Shown: piece after piece, positions 53,547 through 62,245 of the stretch
Position numbering within the stretch: position 1 is the stretch's first letter
Layout of the letters: every line of letters starts with the position of its first letter
From: CAVPCZ01 sp963779225
GTDB lineage: Bacteria; Bacteroidota; Ignavibacteria; UBA10030; UBA6906
Direction: 5' to 3'
Assembly (NCBI GenBank): GCA_963779225.1
Contig: CAVZWW010000003.1
Coordinates: forward strand, 2,542,001-2,606,000
DNA length: 64,000 nucleotides
Program-made: the position numbers and the translations under genes
The notes under the pieces: generated by a model
Told to the model about the DNA's origin: nothing
The model's database searches: none
The model's input: only the letters and a program-made list of their open reading frames with translations

Positions 53547-54548
53547 GTGCTTGAGGCAATCCTCGGCTTATTGCCGGTAGTATTATTCCTCCTCTGTCTT
53601 GTGTATCTCGACAGCTACAAGCTCGTCAGCCTGCGGGGGATCCTGCTCACCATTCTGGTCGGATGTGTGGTGGCTGGCGTGGCCTTCCTGGCGAATACCG
53701 GAGTGGCAACACTCTTCAATCTGGAACGCGGCATCGAGTCGCGCTACATAGCCCCGCCTCTTGAGGAAAGTCTGAAAGCCCTCTACCTGCTCTATCTCAT
53801 CCGCAGGGAAAGAATCGGCTTCATGGTTGACGCCGCCATCCGCGGCTTTGCCATCGGTGCCGGCTTTGCGCTTGTCGAGAATATATACTACCTGCAGCTG
53901 CGGCCTGAGGCCGGCGTCGTGCTCTGGGTGGTCCGGGGATTCGGCACTGCAATCATGCACGGTGGCGCAACGGCCATCGTGGGCATACTCGCCAAGAGTC
54001 TTCTTGACAGGCACGGTCCCACACGGCTGCTCTATGTTCTGCCCGGACTCTTCGGTGCGATAGTCATCCACGTATTCTACAATCAATTTTTTTTCAGTCC
54101 GATCGTCTCCACGCTGGCGATTCTGATCTTTCTCCCGCTCATATTCGTTGTGGTTTTCAACCGCAGCGAGAGAGGAACCCGTAACTGGCTCGGCGTGGGA
54201 TTTGACTCCGACCGGGAACTGCTCGAAATGATCACCACGGGGACGCTCGCGGAGACACGGATCGGGGCGTACCTCCATTCCCTGGAAACCCATTTCTCCC
54301 CCGAGGTGGTGGCGGACATGCTCTGCTTCCTGCGGGTGTATCTTGAGCTTTCCATCAAGGCAAAGGGGGTTCTCCTCATGCGGGAAGCGGGGTTTGAAAT
54401 CGGCGCCGATCCCGATGTCAGGGACCAGCTCGCCGAACTCTCTTACCTGGAGAAGTCCATCGGCAAGACGGGAAAACGGACCCTGTTACCCTGCCTGGGA
54501 GCGAACCGGAGGGATCTCTGGCAGCTCCAGTTGCTTGTGCCGCACTAA
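53547..54548 (+). CDS. PrsW-family intramembrane metalloprotease
   Basis: The start is GTG at 53547, five bases after AAGGA. The protein is 333 residues with about eight membrane segments. Conserved PrsW features are the glutamate pair E73-E74 in PPLEESLKAL, VENIYY, H138 in IMHGGATAI and H175 in IHVFYNQ. PrsW cleaves membrane anti-sigma factors such as RsiW in Bacillus. The nearby ECF sigma/anti-sigma pair (48 kb) is an attractive target, but this is inferred from proximity. A soluble C-terminal tail of about 110 residues is longer than in typical PrsW. It begins 10 bases after the gluzincin gene. Confidence 0.87.
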   Translation: MLEAILGLLPVVLFLLCLVYLDSYKLVSLRGILLTILVGCVVAGVAFLANTGVATLFNLERGIESRYIAPPLEESLKALYLLYLIRRERIGFMVDAAIRGFAIGAGFALVENIYYLQLRPEAGVVLWVVRGFGTAIMHGGATAIVGILAKSLLDRHGPTRLLYVLPGLFGAIVIHVFYNQFFFSPIVSTLAILIFLPLIFVVVFNRSERGTRNWLGVGFDSDRELLEMITTGTLAETRIGAYLHSLETHFSPEVVADMLCFLRVYLELSIKAKGVLLMREAGFEIGADPDVRDQLAELSYLEKSIGKTGKRTLLPCLGANRRDLWQLQLLVPH

Positions 54549-54943
54549 TTCCTTCCGCGAACCGGCGTTTGATCAGATCACCGATGCTCCCTGATTCGCC
54601 TGTCCCGTTGCCTCACCTGTGAATCGGGTCAATACGCCGAGGCGCCTCTCGTTGACAACCTCTACGTAGCGTCGTTATTGAATGTGCATAGTCTGTGCAG
54701 CGTATCGCTTGGCTTGTGCCACGATTCGAATTGATCTCTTTTTGATGCGTGCCCCTGGACCCCAGACCCTCGACCCGAGTTCTAGCGCACTTGTTTGCGT
54801 TTTCTTGACATAGCCCGTATTCTCCCCTATATTCATTCCGACAAGGGGGCAGGCCGTGGGGGCGGCACCCTGAACGAACTCGCAGTTGTCGTGGTTGTGC
54901 GCAATGGGCGGAGACCAGGTTCTTGATAAAGACCGGACATCAA
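54549..54943. other. Intergenic region at the start of the cassette-like block
   Basis: These 395 bases carry no recognisable gene. They contain the consensus promoter at 54805-54833 and GC-rich sequence afterwards (gggggcaggccgtgggggcggc). They mark the change from the tightly packed envelope operon to widely spaced single genes. Confidence 0.5.
54805..54833 (+). promoter_or_regulatory. Consensus sigma70 promoter upstream of rsgA
   Basis: TTGACA (54805-54810) and TATATT (54828-54833) are separated by exactly 17 bases. Transcription would start near 54840, about 100 bases before the RsgA start. This is the best promoter match seen in the window. Confidence 0.65.
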
Positions 54944-56023
54944 ATGGAACTCGTGGATCTCGGTTTTGACAATTGGTTTCAAGCAAAGCTGCAGCATGTT
55001 GGTCAGGGGAATTTCAGTCCAGCTCGCGTCACACGGGTCGACCGTGAGAGATTGCTTGTGCGCAATGAGTACGATGAAGTCCCGGCGGAGCCGACAGGGA
55101 AGCTCCGTTTTTCTGCAGACTCAGCTCAAGAACTCCCCTGCGTGGGGGATTGGGTACTGGTTCAGCTCTACAATGACGGCACTCTCGCGATCGTCCATGA
55201 AGTTCTCCCGAGGAGAACCTCCTTACGCCGAAAGTCCGCAGGCAACAAGATAGAATACCAAATGATCGCATCGAATATCGACGTGGCTTTCATCATGCAG
55301 TCGTGCGATCTCAATTTCAACCTGCGCCGGATGGAACGATACCTCATCATGGCCAACGAAGGTCATGTTCAACCTGTGATTCTGCTCAGCAAAAGCGACC
55401 TCGTTGGCCCGGAGGAACTCAGCAGGAGGTTCTCAGAGATTCGTCAAGCGCGAATCGACGCCAGAATCCTCGCTATCAGCAACGTCACCGGAGATGGGCT
55501 CGAATCGCTGAGGCAGGAACTTCACAGGCGCAAGACGTACTGCTTGCTGGGGTCGTCGGGTGTCGGCAAAACGACGCTCTTGAATCACCTCCTCGGTCGC
55601 GAGACATTCGAGACAAATCCGGTCCGTGAGAAGGACAGCAGGGGAAGACACACGACAGCGCGGCGTGAGCTCACCATCCTTGACAATGGAGCACTGCTGA
55701 TTGACACGCCTGGAATGCGCGAACTGGGTGTGATCGCTGTGGGCGAGAGCATCAACGACAGCTTTTCAGACGTGAGCAGACTTTCTGAGGGTTGTCGATT
55801 CAACGACTGTACACATACGGCGGAAGTCGGCTGTGCAATCCTGGCTGCGGTCGGGGAGGGCACTCTAGGGAAGGAGAGGTATCAGAGCTACATCAAACTC
55901 ATGAAAGAATCCGCTTTTCACGAAATGTCATATGTGGCGAGACGTAAGAAAGACAGACAATTCGGACGGATGGTCAAAACGGCGATTGATCAGTTGAAGA
56001 GACGGAAGCCTTCGTCTTTCTAG
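54944..56023 (+). CDS. rsgA: Ribosome small-subunit-dependent GTPase A
   Basis: The protein is 359 residues from ATG at 54944. It is a circularly permuted GTPase acting in 30S maturation. An N-terminal OB-fold (about 15-100) is followed by G4 LSKSD (148-152), G1 GSSGVGKT (203-210) and G3 DTPG (254-257). The C-terminal zinc ligands are C284, C289, H291 and C297. All key residues are intact. It is about 50 residues longer than E. coli RsgA, mostly at the N-terminus and C-terminus. The gene is usually found in housekeeping surroundings, but here it opens a run of accessory single-gene units, so it may be an extra copy. Confidence 0.93.
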   Translation: MELVDLGFDNWFQAKLQHVGQGNFSPARVTRVDRERLLVRNEYDEVPAEPTGKLRFSADSAQELPCVGDWVLVQLYNDGTLAIVHEVLPRRTSLRRKSAGNKIEYQMIASNIDVAFIMQSCDLNFNLRRMERYLIMANEGHVQPVILLSKSDLVGPEELSRRFSEIRQARIDARILAISNVTGDGLESLRQELHRRKTYCLLGSSGVGKTTLLNHLLGRETFETNPVREKDSRGRHTTARRELTILDNGALLIDTPGMRELGVIAVGESINDSFSDVSRLSEGCRFNDCTHTAEVGCAILAAVGEGTLGKERYQSYIKLMKESAFHEMSYVARRKKDRQFGRMVKTAIDQLKRRKPSSF

Positions 56024-56047
56024 GCCGGTGCTGTCGCCAGCAAGTGC

Positions 56048-56204
56048 ACAACGACCGCGGCCATGACGTTCGCACCTTGCATGGGCGGAGGGCGGCCGGG
56101 GGTTGGCGCTCTGAAGTAGTGCTTGTTCTATGCCGTGCGCCCTGGCGGTGTGGATTGAGTCGATCGGTGCCATAACGCGAACATGAATGGACGGCGCGCG
56201 GCAC
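56048..56204. repeat. Homologous intergenic element, copy A
   Basis: This spacer sequence, beginning 25 bases after the rsgA stop, aligns along most of its length with 57201-57353. Matching stretches include GGCGCTxTGAxGTxGTGCT, CGATCG..GCCATAACGCG and GGCGCGCGG. It contains the shared core CCATGACG at 56061-56068. No ORF in it is convincing. Confidence 0.72.
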
Positions 56205-56266
56205 TGTGTGCCCACGGTGAACGTGAGTTGCCATTGGCTGCCCCCACATCCCAGGAGCATCGACCC

Positions 56267-57181
56267 ATGCCAACCAGTGATCCCCGTACGCTCGAGTTGC
56301 TCATCGGCAAGTTGCCGCGTCCGAAGAAAATCGCATACAGGAGGGTCCATTCTTTTAGTGACGATGACCTCACGTATGAGAAGATTGAATTCTTCTCTGA
56401 AGGTGAGCCGGTACGCGCATACATTGTGCGGCCAAGGAAAAAGCCGGCTTATCGCCTGCCGGTCGTCTATTGCCACCATCAACACAATCATCAGTATTTC
56501 CTGGGAAAGCGTGAAGTCATAGGACGCGGAGGCGATTCCCGGCAAGCGTATGCCTGCGTTCTTGCAAGAAAAGGTTACCTGACCTTTGCGCCCGATGCAA
56601 AATGCTTCGAAGAGCGGATGATACCCGGTCTCAAAGAAGAAAAGGGCGAAGTCTACGAGTTTGCGCGGCTCTTATGCCAGGGTAAATCACTTCAGTGGCA
56701 ACTCCTGGCTGATATCAAGAATGGCATCTCCTGCATCAGCACCATCCCCGATGCAGATATTAGCAGGATTGGATTCATGGGGCACTCTCTGGGTGGACAG
56801 GAAGCGCTTTTCGCAACCGCCGTTGACCCACGCATCAGGGTAGCGGTGTCGAGTTGCGGTTTTTCATCCTACAAGGCTATCTTTCAGCACAAGATTCCTC
56901 ACAACCTTGGTCTCTTCGTGCCCTCCTTCAGCAATAAACATGAACTTGATTTCCTCTTTCGTTTCATTGCCCCGAGGCCATTTCTGATACTCGCGGGAAA
57001 ACTGGACGGAGAATTCCCGTACGAAGGAGTGGTGGATATCTTCAAGAAGGCGAGGAAGGTCTACGGTAAGGAGAAATTCTCAGAAAACATCAAATTGCTG
57101 TCCTTTGACACTGGCCACGAGCTTACCAGGGACATGTTGCTTGAAGCTTCTCGCTGGTTTGACCGCTGGCTAAAACCCTGA
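56267..57181 (+). CDS. Alpha/beta hydrolase (dienelactone-hydrolase-like)
   Basis: The start chosen is ATG at 56267, ten bases after AGGAG; the frame extends upstream into the spacer repeat. The protein is 304 residues without a signal peptide. The nucleophile elbow is GHSLGGQ, the acid is probably in ILAGKLDGEFP, and the base is likely the His in FDTGHELT. The N-terminal lid segment (about 1-70) is typical of acetyl-xylan-esterase-like or DLH hydrolases. The substrate is unknown. It is the second single-gene unit of the cassette-like block. Confidence 0.82.
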   Translation: MPTSDPRTLELLIGKLPRPKKIAYRRVHSFSDDDLTYEKIEFFSEGEPVRAYIVRPRKKPAYRLPVVYCHHQHNHQYFLGKREVIGRGGDSRQAYACVLARKGYLTFAPDAKCFEERMIPGLKEEKGEVYEFARLLCQGKSLQWQLLADIKNGISCISTIPDADISRIGFMGHSLGGQEALFATAVDPRIRVAVSSCGFSSYKAIFQHKIPHNLGLFVPSFSNKHELDFLFRFIAPRPFLILAGKLDGEFPYEGVVDIFKKARKVYGKEKFSENIKLLSFDTGHELTRDMLLEASRWFDRWLKP

Positions 57182-57200
57182 ACGGGCAGCCGACGGCAGC

Positions 57201-57353
57201 CCACGACCGTGGCCACGGCGCTCGTACGTTGCACAAGCCTGGCTTAGGCGAAGTATGGCGCTTTGATGTGGTGCTCGCTCCCTGCCGCGCGCCTTTGCCA
57301 GATTGATCGCGTCGATCGTAGCCATAACGCGGCACTGATAGTCGGCGCGCGGA
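57201..57353. repeat. Homologous intergenic element, copy B
   Basis: This is the partner of 56048-56204, starting 20 bases after the hydrolase stop. It includes the perfect palindrome CCGTGGCCACGG with the shared core CCACGGCG at 57213-57220, and the same GCCATAACGCG segment near its end. Confidence 0.72.
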
Positions 57354-57448
57354 ACGGCGTGGGCACCAAAACGCTGGCCGCCCATGCAGCCTGTACGCAA
57401 CAACATATTTCGTGTCAGGCGCCATTCGACAAATGATGAGGCGTCACC

Positions 57449-57955
57449 ATGATTGCACCGGAAGATCAGCTCGGGGTGATAGCCCGATATCGAGAAGGAC
57501 CGGCACTGTTGGAAGATGCCGTACTGGGCCTGACAGACGCCGATTTGGATGCTGTACCTTCAGGAGGGGGTTGGACAATCCGGAATATTGTGCATCATGT
57601 TCTTGATGGAGATGACATCTGGAAGTTGTGCATCAAGATGGCGGTGGGAAGCGAGCGGGCCGAGTTCACACTCGGATGGTACTCGGGGGTGCCGCAACAG
57701 ACATGGGGAGATCGGTGGGCGTATGGCCGGAGATCCGTTGGTGTCTCGCTATCCCTTCTGAAGGCGATCAGGTCGCATATCATTCAACTCCTGGAGAGCG
57801 TTCCCGGCGCGTGGTATCGTGTTGCAGTCGTGCGCAAACCAGACGGGGAGATGGAGGAGGTTCCCGTCGGGTTTATTGTCCAGATGCAAGCGGACCACGT
57901 ACTTCATCATATCAAACGGATACGCGGGATATTGCAGGAACGGCGTGGCGCCTGA
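57449..57955 (+). CDS. DinB/YfiT-like four-helix protein
   Basis: The protein is 168 residues from ATG at 57449, all alpha-helical. The metal-site histidines typical of the DinB superfamily are visible as HHVLDGDD (residues about 49-56) and HVLHHIKRIRG near the C-terminus. Other family features are GGGWTIRNIVHH after helix 1. Members are thiol-transferase-like or stress-induced enzymes (bacillithiol- or mycothiol-dependent). The specific activity is unknown. It is the third single-gene unit of the block. Confidence 0.85.
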   Translation: MIAPEDQLGVIARYREGPALLEDAVLGLTDADLDAVPSGGGWTIRNIVHHVLDGDDIWKLCIKMAVGSERAEFTLGWYSGVPQQTWGDRWAYGRRSVGVSLSLLKAIRSHIIQLLESVPGAWYRVAVVRKPDGEMEEVPVGFIVQMQADHVLHHIKRIRGILQERRGA

Positions 57956-58345
57956 CCGGCGGCTGTACCTGACGCCGTGCCACGGCGGCACGGCGCCCAG
58001 ACTGCTGCTTTCAAGGCTGATGAAGTTCATTAGCAGGGCGGATGGCAGTCAGTTCGTGATCGCCTGCCAGGGTACAACCAACGGAGCGATACGTCAGGTA
58101 GCCCTTGCCCCTGCTGCCAGCAGCCCATAGCACGACGCCGGGAAGGTGAGAGGTTAGCGATCGCTCAATGTTTCTGCTCACAATATGTTCATTAGGAGTT
58201 CGCGTAAACATGACGTTCTTTTTCAGCACGGTCGTGCACAATCACTTCATATTGAGTACTACGGCTTGCGGGACCCCGTCGGTGGTAGGCGCCGCACGTA
58301 CTGGCAGGATTCAGATGGACCTCAGTTACCGTTTCCGGAGCTAAG
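57956..58345. other. Spacer with strong hairpin, cassette-like block
   Basis: These 390 bases carry no gene. An 8-bp perfect stem (GCCGTGCC at 57974-57981 and GGCACGGC at 57987-57994, 5-base loop) starts 19 bases after the DinB stop and includes the core CCACGGCG (57980-57987). A GGAG ribosome-binding site lies just before 58346. Confidence 0.55.
57974..57994. repeat. Palindrome with shared spacer core
   Basis: A perfect inverted repeat of 8 bp with a 5-base loop. Its core CCACGGCG recurs in the spacers at 57213 and 59122, and in altered form at 56061. Confidence 0.75.
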
Positions 58346-58906
58346 ATGGATTCGAACCCCAATCGCGTATGTCCTGTTGAGCTGGCTTCTTCATTGGATA
58401 GCAAGATTCGACGATGGCTGCAAAATCCGAGAAAGATCCTCTCTCCGTATGTAAAGCAAGGCATGAAAGTCCTCGATGTTGGGTGTGGGCCCGGGTTCTT
58501 CTCAATCGAGATGGCACAGCTCGTCGGTCCGGAGGGTCAGATCATCGCTGCGGACTTTCAGGAAGGGATGCTTCAGAAACTGGCTGGCAAGATTACGGGC
58601 ACGGCTCTTGAATCCCGAATCAAACTCGTCCAATGTGGCAAGAATACGGTCAACGTTTCCGAACGAGTTGACTTCATTCTTGCCTTCTACATGGTCCATG
58701 AAGTGCCGGACAAAGCCTCTTTCTTCCGGCAATTGAAGGCTGTTTTGAACACTCACGGAATATGTCTGCTTGTGGAGCCGAAGCTCTTTCATGTGTCCGG
58801 AAGAGATTTTGCATCAACAACCAGGATTGCCGAAAGTGCGGGATTCCGAATCACACAGGGGCCAAGATTACTCTTCAGTTGGTCGGCCGTGCTGACAAAC
58901 GCATGA
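58346..58906 (+). CDS. Class I SAM-dependent methyltransferase
   Basis: The protein is 186 residues from ATG at 58346 with GGAG upstream. The SAM-binding motif I is VLDVGCGPGFF (about 42-52), the acidic residue at the end of strand 2 is in IIAADFQEGM, and motif post-I continues to VDFILAFYMVHEVPD. It belongs to the Methyltransf_11/25 type and is short for the family, lacking a large substrate domain. The methyl acceptor is unknown. It is the fourth single-gene unit of the block. Confidence 0.88.
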   Translation: MDSNPNRVCPVELASSLDSKIRRWLQNPRKILSPYVKQGMKVLDVGCGPGFFSIEMAQLVGPEGQIIAADFQEGMLQKLAGKITGTALESRIKLVQCGKNTVNVSERVDFILAFYMVHEVPDKASFFRQLKAVLNTHGICLLVEPKLFHVSGRDFASTTRIAESAGFRITQGPRLLFSWSAVLTNA

Positions 58907-59178
58907 GTACCCTTTTTTCGTGTGTGCTGCAAACCGCTCTCCATATGCAACAGTATCTCCACAAGAACCGGGGTCGGGCGAATATGAACAGGTTTTCTAT
59001 CTCCGAAAAGGTACTCAGCGTGAAGGCCATCCACGATATGTGGAACATGGACTCCAAGTAGCTTCTTGGTGGTAACGTCTCGATCAGTCAAAAACGTCGA
59101 CACTGCACACGACACGCCGCACCACGGCGCGCACGCATATAGTACCGGCTAGACATCACGGGCAGCAACGGAGAGGAC
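58907..59178. other. Spacer before second DinB gene
   Basis: These 272 bases carry no convincing gene. The core-containing palindrome CGCCG-caccA-CGGCG is at 59115-59129, about 50 bases before the next start, with CCACGGCG at 59122-59129. A GGAGAGGAC ribosome-binding sequence precedes 59179. Confidence 0.5.
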
Positions 59179-59739
59179 ATGCATCCACAGCTTCAAGAAC
59201 TCATGGAGGAGTTCGACGCTGCACGACAGCGGTTGAGGGTTCTGGTGAAGGTTGCGCCGGAGAAGTTCTGGCTGCGCCGCCCCGGCCCGGAGCGCTGGTC
59301 CATGGCCGAATGCCTTGCACACGTGAATCTGACATCGGCGGCGTACATCCCCATCCTGCGCGATGGTATCGCACGCGGGGCACGCATGGGTCATGGGGAT
59401 CCGGCACAATACCATCATGACTTCTTTGGCTGGCTCCTCTGGAAAAGCAACGGCCCGCCGGTGCGCTTTCGTGTGAAGACCGCCGCTTCATTCATCCCGC
59501 TTCACGATCAGAGCCTGGGGGAGCTGTTTGTAGAGTTCGACCGGTACCACGAAGAACAACTGGCCTGCGTCCGGGATGCCGATGGATTGCCGCTCTCTCG
59601 GGTGAAAATAGTCTCGCCGTTCCGGTCCGGCCTGACGTATAACCTCTACTCCTGCTTCAAGATTCTCCCGCGCCACCAGCACCGCCATCTCTGGCAGGCG
59701 GAGCAGGCCTGGGAGGCGATCCGGAACAAGACCGCGTGA
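59179..59739 (+). CDS. DinB superfamily protein
   Basis: The protein is 186 residues from ATG at 59179, preceded by GGAGAGG. It is a four-helix-bundle DinB-like protein: RWSMAECLAHVN (residues 35-46) carries the first metal histidine, and the last helix has PRHQHRHLWQAEQAW with the closing histidines. It differs clearly from the DinB protein at 57449 in length and sequence, so it is not a recent copy. The function is unknown, with possible thiol-dependent chemistry. It is the last unit of the cassette-like block. Confidence 0.83.
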   Translation: MHPQLQELMEEFDAARQRLRVLVKVAPEKFWLRRPGPERWSMAECLAHVNLTSAAYIPILRDGIARGARMGHGDPAQYHHDFFGWLLWKSNGPPVRFRVKTAASFIPLHDQSLGELFVEFDRYHEEQLACVRDADGLPLSRVKIVSPFRSGLTYNLYSCFKILPRHQHRHLWQAEQAWEAIRNKTA

Positions 59740-59907
59740 CGCGCTGGAGTGCCATTTTCAAGGGCAATTCGACAGGAAATCCGGTGCTCAGAGCTGGTCG
59801 ATCGGGCAGGTGTACAGCCGCCTTGTGAAGGGAACGCGTCGTCATCATCTCTGCCAGATTGCCCGGTGCCTCGAGGGGAAGGGACACATAACGGAGAAGG
59901 GAAGACT

Positions 59908-62238
59908 ATGAACCGTCGCAAATTCAACCGGATGCTCGGAATGGCGGCAGGCGCCATCGCCATTACGCCCTGGGACGTTGCTGGCCGCGGATTTTTTCAG
60001 GATCCTGCAACGGACGATCTTGTTCGGGTTCAATTTGAGCGGCTGCGAAACGAACCCGCCGCCCAAGCCGAAATCCGCGTCGAGCGGGGGGGCGCGCGGC
60101 TGTTTCTCAACGGCAAAGAGGTGTATCCATTTCTGGGTTCGAGTCTCCATCTGCTTCAAACGATCGGGAACTACAAGGCCGCGGGCATCATTCTTATTCA
60201 TCCGATTGTTGGCCTGGAAAACGGGTGGCTGGCCGAAGGCGTGTACGATTGGTCGTTCTTTGACAAATTCTTTGCGCGATTGCTTGAGCTCTTTCCCGGA
60301 GCCTACTTTCTCCCCCGGCTCCAGCTGGACACACCCGAGTGGTGGAAGGATGCTCATCCGGAAGAGTTGATCAAATACGGGCTCCCCACCAAAGAAGAAG
60401 ATTACCGCCTCGTCCAGAAGGGGAACATTCCGGTGTTTGAGGGGGGACACGTTTTCCGTGCGGGAGTGGATTTGCGCGAGGCCTCTTTTGCGTCAGAAGT
60501 GTGGAAGAAGGACACTTCCTCCATGCTCCGGGCGTTCATCGGGCATGTCGAAGAAACTCCCCTCCGCAGCCGGATGATCGGCTATCATCCGACTACCGGG
60601 CGTACGGCGGAATGGAACTACTTCGGTGAGAGTTATCTGCCGGATTACAGTGCTCCCATGGTCCGCGCGGTTGGTGCGATTCCCGACGCAAAGGCCCGGA
60701 TGGCCTCATCGTACGGACTCCTTCGCGACCCCGCAAAGGAACACGCCGTGATGCAGTTCTATGCCAGGTATCACGATGTGATCGGGGAGACGGTTGTCGC
60801 AATCTGCCGTACGGTCAAAGAGGCCACAGACGGGCGGCTCCTTTGCGGAGTTTTCTATGGATACGTTACGGAGCAACCCCGTATCCAGGAAGGCGGATAC
60901 CTCGCCGCGGAACGTGTGCTCAACGCTCCGGAAATCGACTACATTGCGTCGCCCTATTCGTATCAGCCGGGGAACGCGACAGACGAGCGGGGCGTGCGCG
61001 TCACCATGGTTGACGGTGCGGGGAACACGCTCGGACACGCACGCGGAGTCGCCGGGGACGGTGGCTACAGGCTGCCCGTGGAGTCGATGCGGCGGCGTGG
61101 AAAACTCTTCATAGCCGAATTGGACCCCAGCACTTATAGGGACGCCGTTGCCCACCAGGTTATCGGCGGGCACGGGGGTCTGGGAAGCGGGACGGTGGAG
61201 GGTTCTCTTCGCATCCTCCGCCGGGACCTCGGCGGAGTTTTCGCAAACGGGATTGCGGGGTGGTTCCTCGACTTCGGACCACTGAACAAGGCCCCCGAAG
61301 GATGGTACTCGGGTGAACCGATCATCAAGGAAATCAAACGGTTCATGGACCTTGGCGCGAAACGAACCTCGTTGAGTATCCAATCGGTCGGAGAGTTCTG
61401 TGTCGTCTATGACCAGGCGAGTTTCACCGCGACCGCGCACTGGATGGCCGGACAACCCTGGACCAACTACGGCATCAAATCCACAGACTACATCAATCAC
61501 TGGTTTCTGAACACGCAGGCCCGGGCGTTGTATCGCGTCGGGGCGCCAATGGATTCGCTTTTCCGGTTTGACTTCACCCGTACCGACGCGCGCAAATACC
61601 GACTTCTCCTCTTCGTCAACACGTTTCTTCTCACGGCCGAGGAGACGACTCAACTCCGCGCGAAGCTCCGGGACAGCGGCACAACCGTCATCTGGTACTA
61701 TGCGCCGGGATTCATCACTCCCGACCGGCTTAACCTCGCCCAGATGGAACAGCTCACAGGATTCAAATACGAAGTGCTCGAAACGCCGGGGCCGATGATG
61801 ATTCACGGAAGGATGAAGGGGAACGGGGCGGAGGTGGACATGTCCTTCGGTGTGAATGAATCCCACTATCCGAGGTTTGTCGTCAGGGAAACGGGGGTGG
61901 AGAATCTCGGTGAGTGGGCTGACGGTGCGGGCACCGCTTTTGCGGTAAAAACGTATGAGGGATATACATCCGTCTATGTGGGGACAGCGCCTCTGCCGGT
62001 TCAGATTCTCCGCCTGCTCGCCGAACGCGCGGGCGTGCGCATGTGGAGCTCCATGAACGACATCGTCTACGCGACAGAGGATGCCGTCATGATTGTCGCG
62101 ACACAGAACGGGGCACGAACACTCACTCTGCCGAAGCCGATGGCCTCGATGGATGGAGGAAGTCCATCACGGATACACAACCTCCAGATGGATACCGGAG
62201 AGGTGGGGATATTTCTGACACCAGGCAACCAGGAATGA
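59908..62238 (+). CDS. Tat-exported GH42-like glycoside hydrolase
   Basis: The start is ATG at 59908 with AAGGGAAG upstream. The protein is 776 residues. The N-terminus RRKFNRMLGMAAGAIAI is a Tat-like signal. A TIM-barrel (residues about 60-420) contains E235 in TAEWNYFG, where GH42 has its acid/base, and E404 in FIAELDPST as likely nucleophile. A GH42 trimerisation-like domain (about 520-690) follows. It is best described as beta-galactosidase-like; the exact substrate cannot be told. It lies seven bases upstream of a second secreted carbohydrate-active protein. Confidence 0.75.
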   Translation: MNRRKFNRMLGMAAGAIAITPWDVAGRGFFQDPATDDLVRVQFERLRNEPAAQAEIRVERGGARLFLNGKEVYPFLGSSLHLLQTIGNYKAAGIILIHPIVGLENGWLAEGVYDWSFFDKFFARLLELFPGAYFLPRLQLDTPEWWKDAHPEELIKYGLPTKEEDYRLVQKGNIPVFEGGHVFRAGVDLREASFASEVWKKDTSSMLRAFIGHVEETPLRSRMIGYHPTTGRTAEWNYFGESYLPDYSAPMVRAVGAIPDAKARMASSYGLLRDPAKEHAVMQFYARYHDVIGETVVAICRTVKEATDGRLLCGVFYGYVTEQPRIQEGGYLAAERVLNAPEIDYIASPYSYQPGNATDERGVRVTMVDGAGNTLGHARGVAGDGGYRLPVESMRRRGKLFIAELDPSTYRDAVAHQVIGGHGGLGSGTVEGSLRILRRDLGGVFANGIAGWFLDFGPLNKAPEGWYSGEPIIKEIKRFMDLGAKRTSLSIQSVGEFCVVYDQASFTATAHWMAGQPWTNYGIKSTDYINHWFLNTQARALYRVGAPMDSLFRFDFTRTDARKYRLLLFVNTFLLTAEETTQLRAKLRDSGTTVIWYYAPGFITPDRLNLAQMEQLTGFKYEVLETPGPMMIHGRMKGNGAEVDMSFGVNESHYPRFVVRETGVENLGEWADGAGTAFAVKTYEGYTSVYVGTAPLPVQILRLLAERAGVRMWSSMNDIVYATEDAVMIVATQNGARTLTLPKPMASMDGGSPSRIHNLQMDTGEVGIFLTPGNQE

Positions 62239-62245
62239 GGAAGAC

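Noticed and set aside
55974..57425. Similar minus-strand ORFs at 55974-56273 and 57123-57425, considered as a small protein family
   Set aside because: Their similarity comes from the repeated spacer DNA, they extend into antisense of adjacent genes, and no start signals are evident; kept only as support for the spacer repeat.
58762..59061. Plus-strand ORF of 99 codons overlapping the methyltransferase 3' end
   Set aside because: It overlaps the methyltransferase in another frame, lacks a ribosome-binding site and resembles no family.
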